A stretch of 18,927 bases of DNA from positions 1-18,927 of the forward strand of contig DETV01000103.1 in NCBI GenBank assembly GCA_002361775.1. The letters run 5' to 3'. A program made the position numbers and the translations under genes. The notes below the pieces were generated by a model. The model searched no databases. It was not told where the DNA came from and saw nothing but the letters and a program-made list of their open reading frames with translations. The DNA is from Eubacterium sp. UBA3279 (GTDB lineage Bacteria; Bacillota; Clostridia; Lachnospirales; Lachnospiraceae). Each line of letters starts with the position of its first letter. Position 1 is the stretch's first letter. Below, piece by piece: positions 7,272-14,380 of the stretch.

Positions 7272-8486
7272 CTACAAAATCTCACATTGAAAAGTTCCGC
7301 ACACAATAGCTCCTCCCTCAATACTGTTGGACAGACTTAAACTGCCCCCATGTTTCTCGCAAAGGGTATTCGCAATAGACAATCCAATCCCAAAATGAAT
7401 TCCTGAATCCTTTTCTTCACCATAATATGGCCGCAAAGCCATTTTTAACTCTTCTCCTGTAAATCCTCTTCCATCATCCTTCACATATAAGGATAGGATC
7501 CCATTTTCATATTCCAAACTGATTCCAATTCCGGACACAGCATAGCGAAGCGCATTAGAAATCAGATTATCTGCCACCTCAATCATTACAGAAATATCAG
7601 CCATTATTCTCTGGTCTTTATTCTGGGGCTCCTCCAGAACAAGAGATATGTTCTGTGTATGATTTAAAATATCCACAGTTTCTTTTAAACAGGCAGCTAC
7701 TTCCTGTAATGTGGTATCCTTTTTCTGTAATTCTCTTTCCTTCAGACCATGAAGTTCTTTCATGGTATTGGCAAATTCTTCCAAACGAAATATCTGTCCA
7801 TCCATCATATCGAGAATCTCCTGGAATTTTTCCGGAGATAACTGCCCTTTTTCCTGATAAATAGAAAGCATATCCACATACCCATGCAAAACCGTCAAAG
7901 GAGTACGCATATCATGGGCAAACGCCGCATTCAGGCGTCTTTGTTCTTCCATATCTTCCCAGATTTTTCCCTGATGGCAGGCAAGCTGTTTTCTCATAGT
8001 ATCCACTGCATTGCACACTTTCCCCAATTCATCCCCATTTTCAGAATGACAGGGATAATCCAAAATATTATTCCCGATTTTTTCAGCTTCTTTTAACAGA
8101 AGCCGAATCGGAGGATTCAGTTTGTTTTTATAATACAGCCTTGCCACTATAATAACTGCTGCAAGAGCGTACACCACAACACTCCCGTCTCCCACTGCTT
8201 CTAAAAATATTACTGCCACCGTAACAGATCTGGGCAGCGCCTGATATGCCTTTTCCTGATGAAAAAACACCAGATGCCCTTCCTGATCAATTCCCCGGAT
8301 CAGTTCCGTTTCCGAATAAGGCGTCAGCAAAACTCTCGCCCAACTATTGCAGATCTGCGCTGTCAAAACTGTAGCCAAGGCAGCAGAAACAACTGCAATA
8401 CCAATATAAAGGATCAAAGCTTTTTTCAAATCCGCATGGGAAATCCATCTCTTCAGTTTTTCTAATTTTTCATCTATCCAATCCAT
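7272..8486 (-). CDS. membrane sensor histidine kinase
   Basis: 404 residues. Two membrane helices (about 23-45 and 103-116) flank an outer sensor segment of some 55 residues, small for a ligand-binding domain. A HAMP-like linker (about 118-170, with NGDELG) leads to the H-box AFAHDMRTPLTVLHGY with H191. The ATPase domain shows the N-box DNLISNALRY (N307), G1 DDGRGF (337-342) and G2 GIGLSI (366-371). All catalytic motifs are present. The gene overlaps the response-regulator gene by 13 bases, so the two form a cognate pair. Small sensor domains next to ABC genes often detect antibiotic or peptide stress through the transporter; here this is inference. Confidence 0.9.
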   Translation of the reverse strand: MDWIDEKLEKLKRWISHADLKKALILYIGIAVVSAALATVLTAQICNSWARVLLTPYSETELIRGIDQEGHLVFFHQEKAYQALPRSVTVAVIFLEAVGDGSVVVYALAAVIIVARLYYKNKLNPPIRLLLKEAEKIGNNILDYPCHSENGDELGKVCNAVDTMRKQLACHQGKIWEDMEEQRRLNAAFAHDMRTPLTVLHGYVDMLSIYQEKGQLSPEKFQEILDMMDGQIFRLEEFANTMKELHGLKERELQKKDTTLQEVAACLKETVDILNHTQNISLVLEEPQNKDQRIMADISVMIEVADNLISNALRYAVSGIGISLEYENGILSLYVKDDGRGFTGEELKMALRPYYGEEKDSGIHFGIGLSIANTLCEKHGGSLSLSNSIEGGAIVCGTFQCEIL

Positions 8487-9148
8487 TTATACCCCACTCC
8501 CCATACCGTTTCTATGTAAACGGTATCCGTATATCTTTTCAGTTTCATCCGAATCCTTCGAATATGCTCCATAATAATATCGCTGTCTCCCTGTCCGTCA
8601 TACCCCCAGACCAGTTCATAAATTCTTTCCCTTGAAAATACCTGCCCTTTATGAAGAGAAAGAAATTCTACCAGATCAAATTCTGTTCTTGTAAAATTGA
8701 CAGGGTTTCCCTGAAACAATACCTGCCGGGAAGAATAATTGATAACCAGTTCCTGCTGAAATTTAATATCTTCTCTCGCCTGTATCCGCTGTTCTCTTCT
8801 CAAATGAGCTGCCACTCTTGCTCCCAGTTCCCGAACGGTAAATGGTTTCATAATGTAATCGTCTCCCCCGATCATCAACCCATTGATCCGATCCTGTTCC
8901 TGAATTCTTGCTGTCAGGAAAATAATCGGACAGGACACATAATCTCTGATTTTCTTACATACCTCCATCCCATCCATCTGAGGCATATTAATATCCAGCA
9001 AAATAATGTCCGGCCCAACCGTAATCTTTTCCAAAGCTTCTTCCCCATTCTTTGCTGTATAAACCTGATATCCCTGCAATTGAAAATAATCAGTCAACAG
9101 TTTTCTGATATCTTTCTCATCATCTACAACTAAAATCTTCTCATTCAT
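8474..9148 (-). CDS. OmpR-family response regulator
   Basis: 224 residues. The receiver domain has the acidic pair D9/D10, phospho-acceptor D52 (LLDINMPQMDG), T79 and K101 (YIMKPF). The C-terminal half is a winged-helix domain with FTRTEFDLVEFL, the recognition-helix region DSDIIMEHIRRIRMKL and the closing GVGYKW. It is phosphorylated by the overlapping kinase and should control this operon and perhaps the transporter genes. ATG at 9148 is preceded by GGAGGAG. It is the first gene of the module. Confidence 0.92.
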   Translation of the reverse strand: MNEKILVVDDEKDIRKLLTDYFQLQGYQVYTAKNGEEALEKITVGPDIILLDINMPQMDGMEVCKKIRDYVSCPIIFLTARIQEQDRINGLMIGGDDYIMKPFTVRELGARVAAHLRREQRIQAREDIKFQQELVINYSSRQVLFQGNPVNFTRTEFDLVEFLSLHKGQVFSRERIYELVWGYDGQGDSDIIMEHIRRIRMKLKRYTDTVYIETVWGVGYKWIG

Positions 9149-9184
9149 TTTTCTTTCTCCTCCTGCTCAGTTATACCTGCCATA

Positions 9185-9214
9185 ACTATATCTACAGGCA
9201 ACTGTTTTTCCCAA
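9185..9214 (-). promoter_or_regulatory. predicted promoter of the two-component/ABC module, with 13-base word copy 2
   Basis: On the minus strand TTGGGA (9209-9214) and TATAGT (9185-9190) are 18 bases apart. The word CAGGCAACTGTTT (plus-strand spelling, 9195-9207), also present before the ATPase gene, lies inside this spacer, a position where a bound regulator would block or reshape the promoter. Confidence 0.4.
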
Positions 9215-9269
9215 TTATTTTTATTTTACCATTCTGTTTTCATATAAACCAGAACAACTTCACCTTTTT

Positions 9270-9299
9270 CTGGCATATACGCTTCTTCCATGCTATAAT
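9270..9299 (+). promoter_or_regulatory. predicted promoter of the uracil permease gene
   Basis: A perfect TATAAT at 9294-9299 follows CTGGCA (9270-9275) at 18 bases. The leader (about 9306-9368) can form two small hairpins: AGCGT/ACGCT (9306-9319) and TCTGC/GCAGA (9335-9349). I see no PyrR-type or purine-riboswitch signature. Confidence 0.6.
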
Positions 9300-9368
9300 A
9301 GGAACAGCGTGCATACGCTCACATTTTATATTTCTCTGCACAAAGCAGATGAGGAAGAGAGGTAAATA

Positions 9369-10622
9369 ATGGAAAAGAGAATTATCCAAGTGGATGAAAA
9401 GGTACCTGTAAAACTTCTGATACCCTTAAGCATCCAGCACATGTTCGCCATGTTCGGCGCATCCGTTCTGGTTCCTTTTATCTTTGGTATCAGTCCGGCT
9501 ATCGTCCTTTTCATGAATGGTGTGGGAACCTTCCTGTTCATCCTGATCACCAAAGGAAAAGCGCCGGCTTATCTGGGTTCCAGCTTTGCATTTCTGGCGC
9601 CGGCAGGAGCCGTCATTGCCAAGTACGGTTTTGAGTATGCTCAGGGTGGCTTCGTCGTTGTAGGCCTCTGTGGCTGCGTGCTGGCATTAATCATTTACAA
9701 ATTCGGCACAAAATGGATCGACATTGTACTGCCCCCGGCTGCCATGGGTCCTGTTGTTGCTCTGATCGGTCTGGAACTGGCTGGTTCCGCTGCAAGTACT
9801 GCAGGACTGATCAACGTGGAAAAAGTTGATGTTAAAAATGTAATTGTATTCCTGGTTACTCTGGGTGTGGCAATTTTCGGACAGATCCTGTTCCGGGGAT
9901 TTCTCTCTGTTATCCCTATCCTGATCGCCATCATCGCAGGATATGTGGCTGCCGCATTCTGTGGTATTCTGAATTTTGAAGATGTTTTACAGGCTTCCTG
10001 GTTCGCCATTCCTGATTTCCATATAGCCAAATTTAAAACCGAAGCGATTCTCACCATCCTTCCGGTTATTCTGGTTATCACTTCTGAACATATTGGTCAC
10101 CAGATTGTCACCAGTAAGATTGTGGGCAAAGACCTGATTAAAGATCCCGGTCTTCACCGTTCCATCTTTGCCGATAACTTCTCCACTGCTATTTCCGGTT
10201 TCATCGGTTCTGTACCGACTACCACTTACGGAGAAAATATCGGAGTTATGGCGATTACCGGCGTATACAGTGTACGCGTTATCGGTGGAGCAGCGCTTTT
10301 ATCTATCCTTGTTTCTTTCTGCGGAAAACTGTCTGCTTTGATCAGCACCATTCCCGGACCAGTTATCGGGGGAATTTCCATTCTCCTCTACGGTATGATC
10401 GGAACATCCGGACTTCGTATTCTGGTTGATAACAAAGTAGATTACGGCAAATCAAGAAACCTGACACTTACCTCTGTCGTATTTGTTATCGGACTTTCAG
10501 GAATCGCTCTGAATCTGGGTGACGTTCAGCTTACCGGTATGGTACTTGCCAGCGTTGTTGCCATGGGTTTGAGCTTAATCTTCTACTTACTGGACAAATT
10601 CCATCTGACAAACGACCAGTAA
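9369..10622 (+). CDS. uraA: uracil permease (UraA, NCS2 family)
   Basis: A 417-residue polytopic protein closely matching E. coli UraA along its whole length as recalled: IPLSIQHMFAMFGA, PAYLGSSFAF, PPAAMGPVVALIGLELAG, ILTILPVILVITSEHIGH and TTTYGENIGVMAITGVYS. The two glutamates that bind uracil and take part in proton coupling (E241 and E290 in E. coli) appear as E240 and E289. It imports uracil with protons across the cytoplasmic membrane for pyrimidine salvage. ATG at 9369 follows GAGGAAGAGAGG. It has its own promoter, divergent from the two-component module; a UUCG hairpin separates it from the MATE gene. No pyrimidine enzyme is nearby. Confidence 0.93.
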   Translation: MEKRIIQVDEKVPVKLLIPLSIQHMFAMFGASVLVPFIFGISPAIVLFMNGVGTFLFILITKGKAPAYLGSSFAFLAPAGAVIAKYGFEYAQGGFVVVGLCGCVLALIIYKFGTKWIDIVLPPAAMGPVVALIGLELAGSAASTAGLINVEKVDVKNVIVFLVTLGVAIFGQILFRGFLSVIPILIAIIAGYVAAAFCGILNFEDVLQASWFAIPDFHIAKFKTEAILTILPVILVITSEHIGHQIVTSKIVGKDLIKDPGLHRSIFADNFSTAISGFIGSVPTTTYGENIGVMAITGVYSVRVIGGAALLSILVSFCGKLSALISTIPGPVIGGISILLYGMIGTSGLRILVDNKVDYGKSRNLTLTSVVFVIGLSGIALNLGDVQLTGMVLASVVAMGLSLIFYLLDKFHLTNDQ

Positions 10623-10646
10623 GATTTTTCAGACATTTAATTTTTG

Positions 10647-10670
10647 ACAGGGCTGCTTCGGCAGCCCTGT
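10647..10670 (+). terminator. C(UUCG)G tetraloop hairpin between uraA and the MATE gene
   Basis: ACAGGGCTGC (10647-10656) pairs fully with GCAGCCCTGT (10661-10670) around TTCG, an especially stable loop closed by C-G. No T tract follows on the plus strand (AATTAGCG), so termination may be partial and the hairpin may instead protect the uraA message end. Confidence 0.55.
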
Positions 10671-10689
10671 AATTAGCGAGGTTTTACTT

Positions 10690-12054
10690 ATGAGCAATGT
10701 TTCTTCAAAAACTCTTCTCACAGAAGGTCCCATATGGAAGAGAATGACCGCTTTTGCCATTCCTATCTTTCTTGGCAACCTTTTTCAACAGCTTTATAAT
10801 ACTGCCGACTCCCTGATCGTGGGAAATTTTCTTGGGAGCAACGCACTGGCAGCCGTCAGCTCCTCCGGAAGTCTTATCTTTCTTCTGGTGGGCTTTTTTA
10901 ATGGAATCGCTATCGGCGCCGGTGTTGTCATTGCCAGATATTACGGAGCAAGGCAGACAAAAGAATTACAAAAAGCGATTCATACTACCATTGGATTTGG
11001 ATTGATTTCCGGAATTCTTCTGACTATTCTCGGACTTCTGCTGGCGCCTAAAATTCTCATTCTTATGAAAACCCCTGCAGACGTACTCCCAAATTCCATC
11101 CGGTACTTCCGAATCTATTTTCTTGGTTCTATAGCCTTTGTTTTATACAATAATTTTGTGGGCATTATGCAATCCGTGGGGGACAGTAAGCATCCCTTAT
11201 ATTATCTGATATTTTCTTCTATGGTAAATGTTGGATTGGATCTTTTATTTGTAGGCGTTCTTCACCTGGGCGTGGGAGCTGCCGCCGCCGCTACCATTAT
11301 TTCTCAGTTTGTCAGCGCTTTTTTATGTCTCTACCGCCTGACACGGAAAAGTCCGGAAGAATACCGGGTATATCTGCGTAAAATCCAACTAAATCCCTTT
11401 ATGCTCCGGCAGATTATTTCCAACGGATTGCCGGCAGGCGTACAAAATTCCATCATTTCTCTGGCAAATGTGGTGGTGCAGTCTAATATTAACAGTTTCG
11501 GAAAACTGGCTGTGGCCGGCTGTGGATCATACTCCAAAGTAGAAGGTTTTGGTTTCCTTCCCATTACCTGTTTTTCCATGTCGCTGACCACCTTTATCAG
11601 CCAGAATCTGGGGGCACAAAAATATGAACGTGCAAAAAAAGGAGCGCGCTTTGGTATCACATGCAGTCTGATCTTGGCTGAATGCATTGGAATCATTATA
11701 TATTTCGCATCCCCTGTTCTGATTGCCGCTTTTAACAGCGATCCCGATGTAGTGGCTTTCGGGGTGCAGCAGGCGCGAACCGTTACTTTATTTTATTTTC
11801 TCCTGGCATTTTCTCATTGTATTGCAGGACTTCTCCGGGGTGCAGGAAAATCGATTATCCCCATGTTTGTCATGATGATCTGCTGGTGTATTATCCGTGT
11901 GACTTATATCACCATCATTGTGAAAATAATTCCTTCTATTCAGGTGATTTTCTGGGCATATCCCATCACATGGACGCTAAGTTCCATTGTATTTTTATTT
12001 TTTTATCTGAAATCCGACTGGCTTCATGGATTTACCAAAACAAATAAGGAATAA
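10690..12054 (+). CDS. MATE family multidrug/metabolite exporter
   Basis: A 454-residue, twelve-helix protein. The opening WKRMTAFAIPIFLGNLFQQLYNTADSLIVG-type block, written here in part, and the matching start of the second half around RQIISNGLPAGVQNSIISLAN mark the two MATE bundles. Length fits the family (about 450). It should export organic cations, drugs or metabolites using a sodium or proton gradient; the substrate cannot be told from sequence. ATG at 10690 is preceded by GCGAGG. It lies 67 bases after uraA, separated by the UUCG hairpin, so it may share the uraA transcript by read-through. I see no convincing promoter of its own. Confidence 0.9.
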   Translation: MSNVSSKTLLTEGPIWKRMTAFAIPIFLGNLFQQLYNTADSLIVGNFLGSNALAAVSSSGSLIFLLVGFFNGIAIGAGVVIARYYGARQTKELQKAIHTTIGFGLISGILLTILGLLLAPKILILMKTPADVLPNSIRYFRIYFLGSIAFVLYNNFVGIMQSVGDSKHPLYYLIFSSMVNVGLDLLFVGVLHLGVGAAAAATIISQFVSAFLCLYRLTRKSPEEYRVYLRKIQLNPFMLRQIISNGLPAGVQNSIISLANVVVQSNINSFGKLAVAGCGSYSKVEGFGFLPITCFSMSLTTFISQNLGAQKYERAKKGARFGITCSLILAECIGIIIYFASPVLIAAFNSDPDVVAFGVQQARTVTLFYFLLAFSHCIAGLLRGAGKSIIPMFVMMICWCIIRVTYITIIVKIIPSIQVIFWAYPITWTLSSIVFLFFYLKSDWLHGFTKTNKE

Positions 12055-12057
12055 GCC

Positions 12058-12087
12058 TTGACATCCTCTTTAATTCAAAGATATAAT
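12058..12087 (+). promoter_or_regulatory. consensus promoter directly after the MATE stop
   Basis: TTGACA (12058-12063) and TATAAT (12082-12087) both match consensus, 18 bases apart. The first box begins four bases after the MATE stop codon. Transcription would start near 12094-12095, only about 14 bases before the terminator-type stem. Confidence 0.8.
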
Positions 12088-12107
12088 AAGATAGGTTATT
12101 TAAAAAA

Positions 12108-12146
12108 GACCCAATATTTCTTCTAAGAAAATATTGGGTCTTTTTT
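12108..12146 (+). terminator. intrinsic terminator in the leader of the FAD dehydrogenase
   Basis: GACCCAATATTT (12108-12119) pairs with AAATATTGGGTC (12129-12140), nine-base loop, followed by TTTTTT (12141-12146). A textbook rho-independent terminator. It ends the MATE message, but also lies between the consensus promoter at 12058-12087 and the ribosome binding site at 12153-12158, so it could attenuate the next gene. Confidence 0.85.
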
Positions 12147-12167
12147 ATGGGAAAGGAGATGGAAACT

Positions 12168-13532
12168 ATGAAATATGATGTAATTATTGTGGGAGCCGGA
12201 CCAGGAGGTATTTTTTCTGCATATGAGCTGATCAAAAGAGAACCTTCTTTAAAAATCGCCGTATTTGAATCGGGAAATCCTCTGGAAAAAAGACGTTGCC
12301 CCATTGATGGAGACAAAGTAAAAACCTGTATCAATTGTAAAACCTGTGCGATCATGAGTGGATTTGGAGGAGCAGGCGCCTTTTCTGATGGAAAATACAA
12401 CATTACCAATGATTTTGGCGGAACACTCTTTGAACATATCGGAAAACAACAGGCCATTGACTTGATGAAATATGTAGATGAAATCAATCTGAAACACGGC
12501 GGAGAAGGAACAAAACTCTATTCTACTGCCGGAACAAAATTCAAAAAACTCTGCATTCAGAACAAGCTGAAACTTTTAAACGCATCTGTGCGCCATCTTG
12601 GAACAGATATTAACTATGTAGTTCTTGAAAATATTTATAATGAATTAAAAGACAAAATCGAGTTTCACTTCAATACTCCTGTGGAAAATATGGAAATTCT
12701 GGAAAACGGTTATCGCATTTTCTGCAAAGAGGGTTCCTTTGACTGTGAAAAATGTATCGTTTCTGTAGGTCGGAGCGGAAGTAAATGGATGGAATCCGTG
12801 TGTAAGAATCTGAATATTCCCACAAAGTCCAATCGTGTGGATATCGGTGTTCGTGTGGAACTTCCTGCCGTTATTTTTTCTCATCTTACAGATGAACTGT
12901 ACGAAAGTAAAATTGTTTACCGCACAGAAAAATTTGAAGACAATGTGCGTACCTTCTGTATGAATCCTCACGGTATTGTAGTAAACGAAAACACCAACGG
13001 TATTGTTACCGCCAACGGACACAGCTATGAAGACCCTGAAAAACAGACAGAAAATACTAACTTTGCTCTTCTGGTAGCAAAACATTTTTCTGAACCGTTT
13101 AAAGACAGTAACGGATATGGAGAAAGCATTGCCCGCCTTTCCAATATGTTGGGCGGAGGCGTGATCGTTCAACGTTTCGGAGATCTGGTACGAGGAAGAC
13201 GAAGTACTGAAAAGAGAGTTCAGGAGGGTCTGGTAACTCCTACCTTATCTGCAACACCTGGCGATCTGAGTCTGGTACTCCCCAAGAGAATTCTGGATGG
13301 TATCATCGAAATGATCTATGCTCTGGATAAAATTGCTCCGGGAACTGCCAACGACGATACCCTTCTGTATGGTGTAGAAGTTAAATTCTATAATATGGAA
13401 GTGGACATTGATGAGAATCTGGAAAGTAAATACAAAGGATTGTACATCATCGGCGACGGAAGCGGCGTGACTCATTCTCTGTCTCACGCATCTGCCAGCG
13501 GTGTGTATGTAGCCCGCCATATTACCGGCTAA
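12168..13532 (+). CDS. FAD-dependent dehydrogenase (COG2509-type)
   Basis: A 454-residue flavoprotein. The N-terminus MKYDVIIVGAGPGGIFSAYE is a Rossmann dinucleotide fold with GxGxxG. A cysteine cluster CPI...CINCKTCAIM (about 45-65) followed by GFGGAGAFSDGKYN is the hallmark of the uncharacterised COG2509 dehydrogenases. The C-terminal GLYIIGDGSGVTHSLSHASASG completes the FAD site. The clustered cysteines could hold a metal or take part in redox chemistry. Substrate unknown. I chose ATG at 12168 because AAAGGAG lies about nine bases before it; ATG at 12147 has none. Transcription from the nearest promoter must pass the terminator at 12108-12146. Confidence 0.85.
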   Translation: MKYDVIIVGAGPGGIFSAYELIKREPSLKIAVFESGNPLEKRRCPIDGDKVKTCINCKTCAIMSGFGGAGAFSDGKYNITNDFGGTLFEHIGKQQAIDLMKYVDEINLKHGGEGTKLYSTAGTKFKKLCIQNKLKLLNASVRHLGTDINYVVLENIYNELKDKIEFHFNTPVENMEILENGYRIFCKEGSFDCEKCIVSVGRSGSKWMESVCKNLNIPTKSNRVDIGVRVELPAVIFSHLTDELYESKIVYRTEKFEDNVRTFCMNPHGIVVNENTNGIVTANGHSYEDPEKQTENTNFALLVAKHFSEPFKDSNGYGESIARLSNMLGGGVIVQRFGDLVRGRRSTEKRVQEGLVTPTLSATPGDLSLVLPKRILDGIIEMIYALDKIAPGTANDDTLLYGVEVKFYNMEVDIDENLESKYKGLYIIGDGSGVTHSLSHASASGVYVARHITG

Positions 13533-13538
13533 ATGTAA

Positions 13539-13592
13539 AAAAAGGATATCCGTTCCGCTGTATGTAACATCAGCAGAACGGATATCCTTTTT
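13539..13592. terminator. long bidirectional terminator hairpin
   Basis: A 17-bp stem (13539-13555 with 13576-13592) with A tract on one side and T tract on the other, extended after one mismatch by GCTG/CAGC (13557-13560 with 13571-13574). It separates the convergent FAD dehydrogenase and SDR genes and serves both strands. Confidence 0.88.
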
Positions 13593-13616
13593 ATTTTCAG
13601 TTTTTCTCCCATTCAC

Positions 13617-14363
13617 TCAGGTACGTGCCATCCCGTCTACGCTGAGAATCACACCGGTAATATAAGACGCTTCATCAGAAGCCAGAAATACAAAAGCATT
13701 GGCAATATCTTCCGGCTGTCCCAGACGTCGAAGAGGAATCTGGGCAATCATAGGATCAATAATCTCTTTCGGCACAGCCTTCATCATATCTGTCTCTGTA
13801 ATTCCAGGCGCCACTGCATTGACACGGATTCCCTTTGGTCCTAATTCCCGGGCAAGAGAAACGGTGAAACCATTTACCGCAAATTTTGATGTGGGATATG
13901 CAATTCCACTGGGCTGTCCATAAATACTTACCATGGAAGACGTACTGAGAATAACGCCGGATCCCTGTTTTACCATCCATTCTGCCGCTCCCTTGGAGCT
14001 GTTGAACATTCCTTTTACATTCAGATCCATGACTTTATCAAATGTCTCATCGGTATAATCATCAAAAGATGTACTCTCTGACATTCCCGCATTATTCACC
14101 AGAATATCAATACTTCCATATCGTTCAGCAATATCTGCAAAAGCAGATTTTACACATTCAAAACATCCCAGTTCCGGGTATATCCCTTCCACCACTCCTT
14201 CCGGATACAGCGCTTTAAGATTCTCCTCTGCCTCTTTGGCTGTTTTTTCCCGGCTGGCGGTGATAATAACCTTTGCCCCTTCTTTCAGGAAAGCCTTTGC
14301 TGTGGCAAACCCGATTCCCCGGCTGCCTCCTGTAATAATCGCAACTTTATCTTTTAATCTCAT
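13617..14363 (-). CDS. short-chain dehydrogenase/reductase, BaiA-like
   Basis: 248 residues, classical SDR size. Cofactor motif TGGSRGIG (11-18), NNAG (90-93), N115, and catalytic S143, Y156 and K160 are all present; PG at 186-187 and the C-terminal SVDG complete the fold. Several stretches resemble BaiA 3alpha-hydroxysteroid dehydrogenases as recalled: LYPE, MDLNVKGMFN, SIYGQPSGIAYPTSK and FLASDEAS. R38 after the second strand suggests NADP(H), whereas BaiA has an acidic residue there and uses NAD(H). FabG-type or other alcohol dehydrogenase activity is equally possible. AAGGAG precedes ATG at 14363. It is the last gene of the rhodanese operon, 17 bases after the CoA-disulfide reductase, with no promoter of its own. 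Confidence 0.85.
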   Translation of the reverse strand: MRLKDKVAIITGGSRGIGFATAKAFLKEGAKVIITASREKTAKEAEENLKALYPEGVVEGIYPELGCFECVKSAFADIAERYGSIDILVNNAGMSESTSFDDYTDETFDKVMDLNVKGMFNSSKGAAEWMVKQGSGVILSTSSMVSIYGQPSGIAYPTSKFAVNGFTVSLARELGPKGIRVNAVAPGITETDMMKAVPKEIIDPMIAQIPLRRLGQPEDIANAFVFLASDEASYITGVILSVDGMART

Positions 14364-14380
14364 AACAATCTCCTTTCTGT

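Noticed and set aside
9300..9368. Purine riboswitch or PyrR element before uraA
   Set aside because: Only two 5-bp hairpins are seen; neither the conserved purine-riboswitch loops nor a PyrR-binding loop sequence is recognisable.
12645..13172. 175-codon minus-strand frame inside the FAD dehydrogenase gene
   Set aside because: No start signal or recognisable motif, and it lies fully within a well-supported conserved gene.
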